Positions 58,910-64,000 of a DNA stretch of 64,000 nt are shown piece after piece. The first letter of the stretch is position 1, and each line of letters starts with the position of its first letter. Both the position numbers and the translations under genes were made by a program. This stretch comes from Amphiura filiformis (Eukaryota > Echinodermata > Ophiuroidea > Amphilepidida > Amphiuridae), in contig NC_092642.1 of assembly GCF_039555335.1 (NCBI RefSeq), forward strand, positions 61,855,776-61,919,775, in the 5' to 3' direction. The notes beneath the pieces are model-generated. The model did not search any database and had not been told where the DNA came from. It saw only the letters and a program-made list of their open reading frames with translations.

Positions 58910-59734
58910 AATGGCAATGAAAACTAATAAACATCCTAAACTAAGTACCTAAAATAATAATAATAATGAAAAGTAAAACACTTCAATAAAAAAATTATTA
59001 TTTGTTTGTCATAACCGGTGATAAAAATAAGAATCAGAAGGTAGGCATGTTTTTATTTTCTATTCCTGAAATAAAAATTTTCTGTTACTGGATATAACCA
59101 AAAATTAAAAAAACAAATATGAATATATTAATTTTGATAATTACATTTCTCTCTTTCATTCATAAATTACAGTTAAGTCCAGAAAAAGCTTTATTTTTAT
59201 TGATGAATTTAATTTGGTAATTATAAACGGATACAATACATCAGAAATTTCATGATAAATACAGACAAATTTTAAGAGAGTAATACTTGATCAATTATAT
59301 ATTAAAAGTGTTGAAACAAATAGTAAAGATGAGTTATATTGGCATTATTTCTCTTAAATTTACAATATTCTGTTTTTAAATCTTTATAACTAGCTAAACA
59401 ATAGGTCAAAACATGTGCAGGCGTTTATTAATTATGCTGTTTTTAAATTGAAATACACTTTAAAAAAATGCAAAATTAAAACAGTCTGATTGCAGTTCTG
59501 AACAATTGTTTACAAAATGTACAAAAAAACACCACAAATTTCCCACTTATATATTTGTGTGTATTGAGAGAAATCATAAATTCACATCATTTGTAATTCT
59601 GAACTGTGAGTCAATTAACCTAATTTATGCTGAAAATATCTAATTTAATCCCATGCAACATTATTGTATAATTGGTATTGTTATTTAATCCATTCCTGAC
59701 AACTAACTTGCTGCATACCAGAATATTCGCATCT
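58910..59734. other. 3' flank, A/T-rich
   Basis: Very A/T-rich with several AATAAA words; no gene or long repeat. Confidence 0.5.
58926..58990 (+). promoter_or_regulatory. Candidate polyadenylation signals
   Basis: AATAAA occurs at 58926-58931 and 58985-58990, 17 and 76 bases after the stop codon. The second is followed by an A/T-rich stretch. Either could end the transcript; others occur further down. Confidence 0.4.
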
Positions 59735-59882
59735 TATAACCTTCATTAATATATTCTCGTTCATTAATTGGTTAAACGAGTATCATGTGACCAAAAATAG
59801 TTTTGCTATTTTGCAAAGCATCAAAAAGCATGATACTCGTTTAACCAATTAATGAACGAGAATATATTAATGAAGGATATAA
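59735..59882. mobile_element. Long-arm palindrome (MITE-like)
   Basis: TTATAACCTTCATTAATATA at the left and its complement at the right, with arms of about 60 bp around CATGTGACCAAAAATAG. Confidence 0.85.
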
Positions 59883-59883
59883 A

Positions 59884-60017
59884 ACAAATATTTACTGCTC
59901 TAAATTTGGGATCTAGTGGAATCTATTGGTCCCGAGGTGAACTGGAGACTCACAGTCTCCAGTTCACCTCGGGACCAATAGATTCCACCAGATCCCTCAT
60001 GAACAGTAAATATTTGT
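59884..60017. repeat. Near-perfect hairpin, 64-67 bp arms, 3-bp loop
   Basis: The left arm at 59884-59950 pairs with 59954-60017 around the loop CAC. The inner 34 bp are perfect complements. Confidence 0.95.
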
Positions 60018-60159
60018 ATAATAACTCCAACATTGACAGCGAGCTTGTCATGATATTATGATATTCCCAATTATCAGTAAAATGTAACATAACAATAACA
60101 GGCTTTATTTAAAGTTTCTAAAATAGCTTGAGTTTTTAGTTTCTTTGTTTGATTTTTTT

Positions 60160-60355
60160 TTTCGGGGTGTACTCAGTACAAATGAACATACATGGATGTG
60201 CCCATTTTTGGCCATTTTATATATCAATGACCCGTTTTTCTAGACCAAAATAGCCCAATTTCACCCAAATTTCTTGGATGGGTCCACTTTTAAATTCTCA
60301 GCAGCACATCCCTACCCAAACCAGAGTACTCCCCTCCCCCCAGATTTTTGTTTTG
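60160..60355. repeat. GGGTCC dispersed repeat
   Basis: GGGGTGTACTCAGTACAAATG, ATATCAATGACCCGTTTTTC and TTTTAAATTCTCAGCAGCAC; relatives at 12913 and 63848. Confidence 0.6.
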
Positions 60356-60397
60356 TTTACAAAAGTTCACATCTGAACCAGAGGCAAGTACACACTA

Positions 60398-60660
60398 TAC
60401 CGTAGAATTCCGTCTAGAAGCATATATGCCTCTAAACGAGGGTTTTTTTAACGAAAGATATGAAAGGCCAATACCCTTCTCAAAAACATTGCAATAGATT
60501 GGTCTTACAAATATACATGTTTGTACAGCCGCCTTTATCAGTAATATAGTTGTTCAAACTCCAAATAACGTTTTTGTTGAGAGTGTCTGCCTCTTGTCTC
60601 TTGTGTCAAAAAAACCTCGCTTAGAGGCATATATATGCTTGTAGACGGAATTTTACGGTA
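60398..60660. mobile_element. TACCGTA-type MITE, inverted copy
   Basis: Reverse complement of 12327-12582, with the same CAATAGATTGGTCTTACAAA interior. Confidence 0.9.
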
Positions 60661-60669
60661 TGTAAAGCC

Positions 60670-61142
60670 ATCAGCAGTCGTCTTAGGGTATTTAAATAAA
60701 TTTAATGCCCACGTGACAAGATGGACGCTGACATTACAGCTGCTAGACAGGATGTCTGGAAAAGTGACCTTCAGCGGTTGGCCTTCCTGTGTATTTTAAT
60801 TCAAAACGCAGGATGCATGTCCAAATTTTCTAGCAAATTTATCATTTTTTTGCAACTTTGTAGTATTATTGTAAGAGTTTCCGTCGATAACTTTTTTTCC
60901 GAAGGTAAAAACTTCCAAAATTTAGTTCTTGAAAACATATGCTAAAAAAGCAGAATCCCCCAATGTGTAACTTATAGTTGCCTTATACATTTTCAGCAAT
61001 TTTAATGATATTTTCCTAAAAAATTCCTATCTCTCAGCATTGTAGCACATCTACTGATCACTTGGTGGTCTTTGTATGGCATGGGTCATGTGGGCATTGA
61101 ATTTAGTGCCTTTTGTTAAATGGCCTATGGTGACTGATCAGT
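60670..61142. mobile_element. CAGTCGTCTTAGGG-type element
   Basis: Longer copy of the 28870 family, with inverted ends around TAAATTTAATGCCCACGTGAC. Confidence 0.7.
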
Positions 61143-61414
61143 GTGTTAAAATATGAACACAACAAAGGTGGACCCTGATGGCTGTGTATGATGTGTATTT
61201 TATAAAGAATCTGTGATATTTGTTCAGTTTTATAAATTGTCATAAATACCCACTTCCTATAGTTAGTTATTGTTTAATAAATATACATAAGACTCAATTA
61301 AAATAATTATCATTTTGTATTGTTTAAGAAATGATGAAATAAATGATGTTAAATATTATCTAATCATATTTACATGTCTTGTGATCATTTATTTCTTTAT
61401 CATGTTTAGGGAGC

Positions 61415-62295
61415 GGTCATTATTTAAGCCGGGCGGATTGGGTGATTTAAGGGATGTGGATTGAACGTTTGGACAGTATTTTTTGTGGGACATGAGAGCA
61501 CATCAGACATATCGAACTGCATTCTGAATACGAAGAAAGTCCTTCTGATATCAAATAATTTTCAATTTTTGAAATTCGCGATATAATACAAATTTTATGA
61601 CAAATTATTAAAATTTGATATTTAAAAATCTAATGATATGTACTTAAAGTGTATGTAGCTGGGAGGAAAAGCTGATGATCAATTGAAAATTTTGACCTTT
61701 CATATTGAAGATATACATTTTTTTTCCCAAAAAGACCTAATTTTTTGGGTGTTTTGGGGAAAAAATGGGGGGCAAATCATTAAAAATTGATATTTTTGAT
61801 ATTTAATAGTACTCTAAGTAAACTTTATAAATCTGATGATTTATACTTAAAGTGTATGTAAGTGGGATGAAAAGCCGACGATCAATTGAAAATTTTGACC
61901 ATCCGTATTGAAGATATCGATTTTTTTCCCAAAAAACCAAAAAAATGAGGTCTTTTTGGAAAGAAAATCCATATCTTCAATATGAAAGGTCAAAATTTTC
62001 AATTGATCGTCGGCTTTACCTCCCAGCTACATACACTTTAAGAATATATCATTAGATTTATAAAATTTACTTCGAGGACTGTTTTATATATATATCAAAA
62101 TGTGAAAAATATCAAATTTTAATAATTTGTCATAAAATTTGTATTATATGGTGAATTTCAAAAAATGAAAATTATTTGATATCAGAAAGACATTCTTCGT
62201 ATTCAGAATACAATTTGATATGTCTGATGTGCTCTCACGTCCCACAAAAAATACTATCGAAACGCTCAAAACGCTCATTCCAGATCCCTTAATTG
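61415..62295. mobile_element. CTTAAGGGATC palindromic element, expanded
   Basis: The arms of the 34244 family flank extra inner copies of the AAAGTGTATGTA...CGATCAATTGAAAATTTTG segment (61665, 61855, 61995). This shows internal duplication. Confidence 0.8.
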
Positions 62296-62697
62296 AAGAC
62301 ATTTAACCCTAAGTACCATATATGTGACCCAATCTGATCCATTCAGGCCAAATTCCACAATTTTAAAAATTTGAGTTAATTACTAGATAGTAGGAATTTC
62401 AATTGAATGAACACAGCTTTCAATAGCGTGACGAACATTTGCGTACACTATGCGATGTACGCCAGCGTGTGCGACTGTGCATGAGTAACGCGGAAGTGAA
62501 TCCACCATGCCAATGCTCTTGCGATTGGTTAGTATTGTACCAAGGTTGTGCGTTCGAGTTGTAGTTTGAAATACGCGATATTACAATCGCGGTTGGATCA
62601 AGTACAGGTTGAAAGCTGCATCCATTCAATTGGAAGTCCTACTATAACTTGCTCAGTACCTAAAATTACTTATGTTAAGGTAATACACTATTTTAAA

Positions 62698-63062
62698 GTG
62701 TTGCGATTTGGTAGTTCACAACATCTTGCGAATGGTAATGAGCTTTGGCAAAAATTGCATTGCTCATTTCCTTGCGAGCGTGTAGAAGAATTCAAATATC
62801 ACAGAAATAATTTTGTAGGTCCTGTGGTTCTTGAGTTATGTTGTAAAGAGGGCTGAAACAACAACACTTTTGTAAAATGTACATAACTCATTAACAACAA
62901 TAAACAATAAACAACAATAAATTAAGCAAGTTTTCAAATTATATAATTTGTAGAATGAACCTTTGCAAAACATAAAGGTGTTATTTGTCAATAATTTATT
63001 GATCTAGAGAATGAAAATCGATTTTTTTTGGTTGCTTCGACCAACAACTCCTCGTCTACCCT
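62698..63062 (+). repeat. Dispersed repeat, copy of the 21444 family
   Basis: Shares GTAGTTCACA, CATCTTGCGAATGGTA and GTCCTGTGGTTCTTGAGTTA with 21444-21790. Confidence 0.65.
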
Positions 63063-63156
63063 TAAATCCCAAGGTCGCTTGAACACTTGGTTGCAAAGTT
63101 ATGAACCTGTTAAATGTTAATTTTATTTGTTTTTTCTCCTAACGTTTTTGCTTATA

Positions 63157-63617
63157 TCGAGGGTTGACAAACAGAAGGCCTTTACTCACTTTTGGCCACT
63201 TTGAGATTTTGGTACCAAAATAATCTGTAATACCCACAAATTCTTAAAATCATAAAGCCTTAAGAGGTTACACCCTGCCCAATTTGTGCCTATTTTTGCA
63301 TTTTTCTCAAAAATTATAGCGCATTGGTGACAAGTAAGATATGTACATAAAAGGGGCAAGGACTGCAACTGCAGTAGTTGTAGTCCTTGCCCCTATAATA
63401 TACATATTTAACTTGCCACCTATGTGCTATAATTTTGAGAAAAATGCAAAAATAGGCACAAATTGGCCAGGGTGTAGTACCCCTAACTCAATCAACTTCC
63501 TATTGCATCTATAGCACCAATAATACTTAGTCACATTTCAATGCAAAATATTATTTTACTCATTTTTCTCAAAAAGGCACTTTTTGAGTTGAGGCCTTCT
63601 GTTTGTCAACCCTCGAA
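63157..63617. mobile_element. Imperfect palindromic element
   Basis: TCGAGGGTTGACAAACAGAA at the left and its complement at the right. The centre GGGGCAAGGACTGCAACTGC / GTTGTAGTCCTTGCCCC forms a tight hairpin. Confidence 0.85.
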
Positions 63618-63689
63618 TTATCTTAGTTTTATTATAATTGCTGACATTAGCCTGATTGGACCAGATCTGGTCACAAATAAAATAATTAT

Positions 63690-63846
63690 TCAAGTTTGTT
63701 CAGCTTAAAATAGGCGATAAAAAAAGGACTCATAACATCCGTGTATTATATATAGATATAGAATGGCATGCACTCAGTTGGGCACATCACTTGTGCTAGT
63801 TGCACGTTGCATAATGCGTGACTGGTGCATGCTTATGTGAATTTAC
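63690..63846. repeat. Dispersed repeat, relative of 7602
   Basis: TTCAAGTTTGTTCAGCTTA and ATATAGAATGGCATGCACTC match 7602-7735. Confidence 0.6.
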
Positions 63847-63847
63847 C

Positions 63848-64000
63848 CGGGGGGGGGGGGGTTCTCAGTACAGCCTTTTGGTATATCAATGACCCCTTTT
63901 TCAAAGCCTATTTTGGTATATGAATGGGTCCTTTTTTCAAAATTTTCTCAATTTTTTCGGAAAATAGCCCAATTTTTCCCTAATCGAGCCAAAATTGTCA
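63848..64000. repeat. Poly-G and GGGTCC dispersed repeat, runs off the window
   Basis: A G run of about 13 bases is followed by TTCTCAGTACAGCC and ATATCAATGACCCCTTTTTC, as at 60160. Confidence 0.6.

Noticed and set aside
56201..57757. 518-codon antisense open frame rich in LILLP and SPPFSF repeats
   Set aside because: It is the complement of the coding repeat blocks of exon 29; the openness follows from the sense repeats.

Overview
This window is metazoan intronic and exonic DNA, most likely from an echinoderm or another marine invertebrate deuterostome. Supporting signs are small GT-AG exons separated by large AT-rich introns, dense short inverted-repeat transposons, frequent TAGGCCTA-type words, tRNA-derived SINEs, and Tc1 and LINE remnants. 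The taxon is an inference; the gene structure is read directly from the sequence.

One large plus-strand gene spans about 866 to 58909. I traced 29 exons whose splice phases agree throughout. The 5' end, including start codon, signal peptide and first cadherin repeat, lies upstream of the window. The visible protein has about ten extracellular cadherin (EC) repeats, the first partial (exons 1-21). A membrane-proximal non-cadherin segment follows (exons 22-24), then one transmembrane helix (exon 25) and a long cytoplasmic tail (exons 26-29). This layout is closest to protocadherin-15 or cadherin-23 type cadherins. A complete Kunitz domain sits on its own phase 1-1 exon (exon 19) inside the penultimate EC repeat. 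The last exon encodes about 990 residues built mainly of three related tandem-repeat blocks, with one apparent single-base deletion.

A striking pattern is that exons of this gene have been copied locally, usually the 3' part together with its 5' splice site. Exon 3 is followed by about a dozen copies, exon 14 by nine, exon 18 by several decayed copies, exons 22 and 25 by one each, and the Kunitz exon has three extra copies, one inverted. In the exon 3 array many units keep an open, phase-compatible frame bounded by AG and GTAAGT, so they could be cassette exons.

The introns are full of repeats: several MITE families (two with clear 8-bp target duplications and one with a traceable empty site), nested insertions, a Tc1/mariner relic, a LINE reverse-transcriptase fragment, SINEs, minisatellites and degenerate TTAGGG tracts. 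Downstream of the stop codon (58910-64000) I see no further gene, only repeats, including a near-perfect 64-67 bp-arm hairpin.
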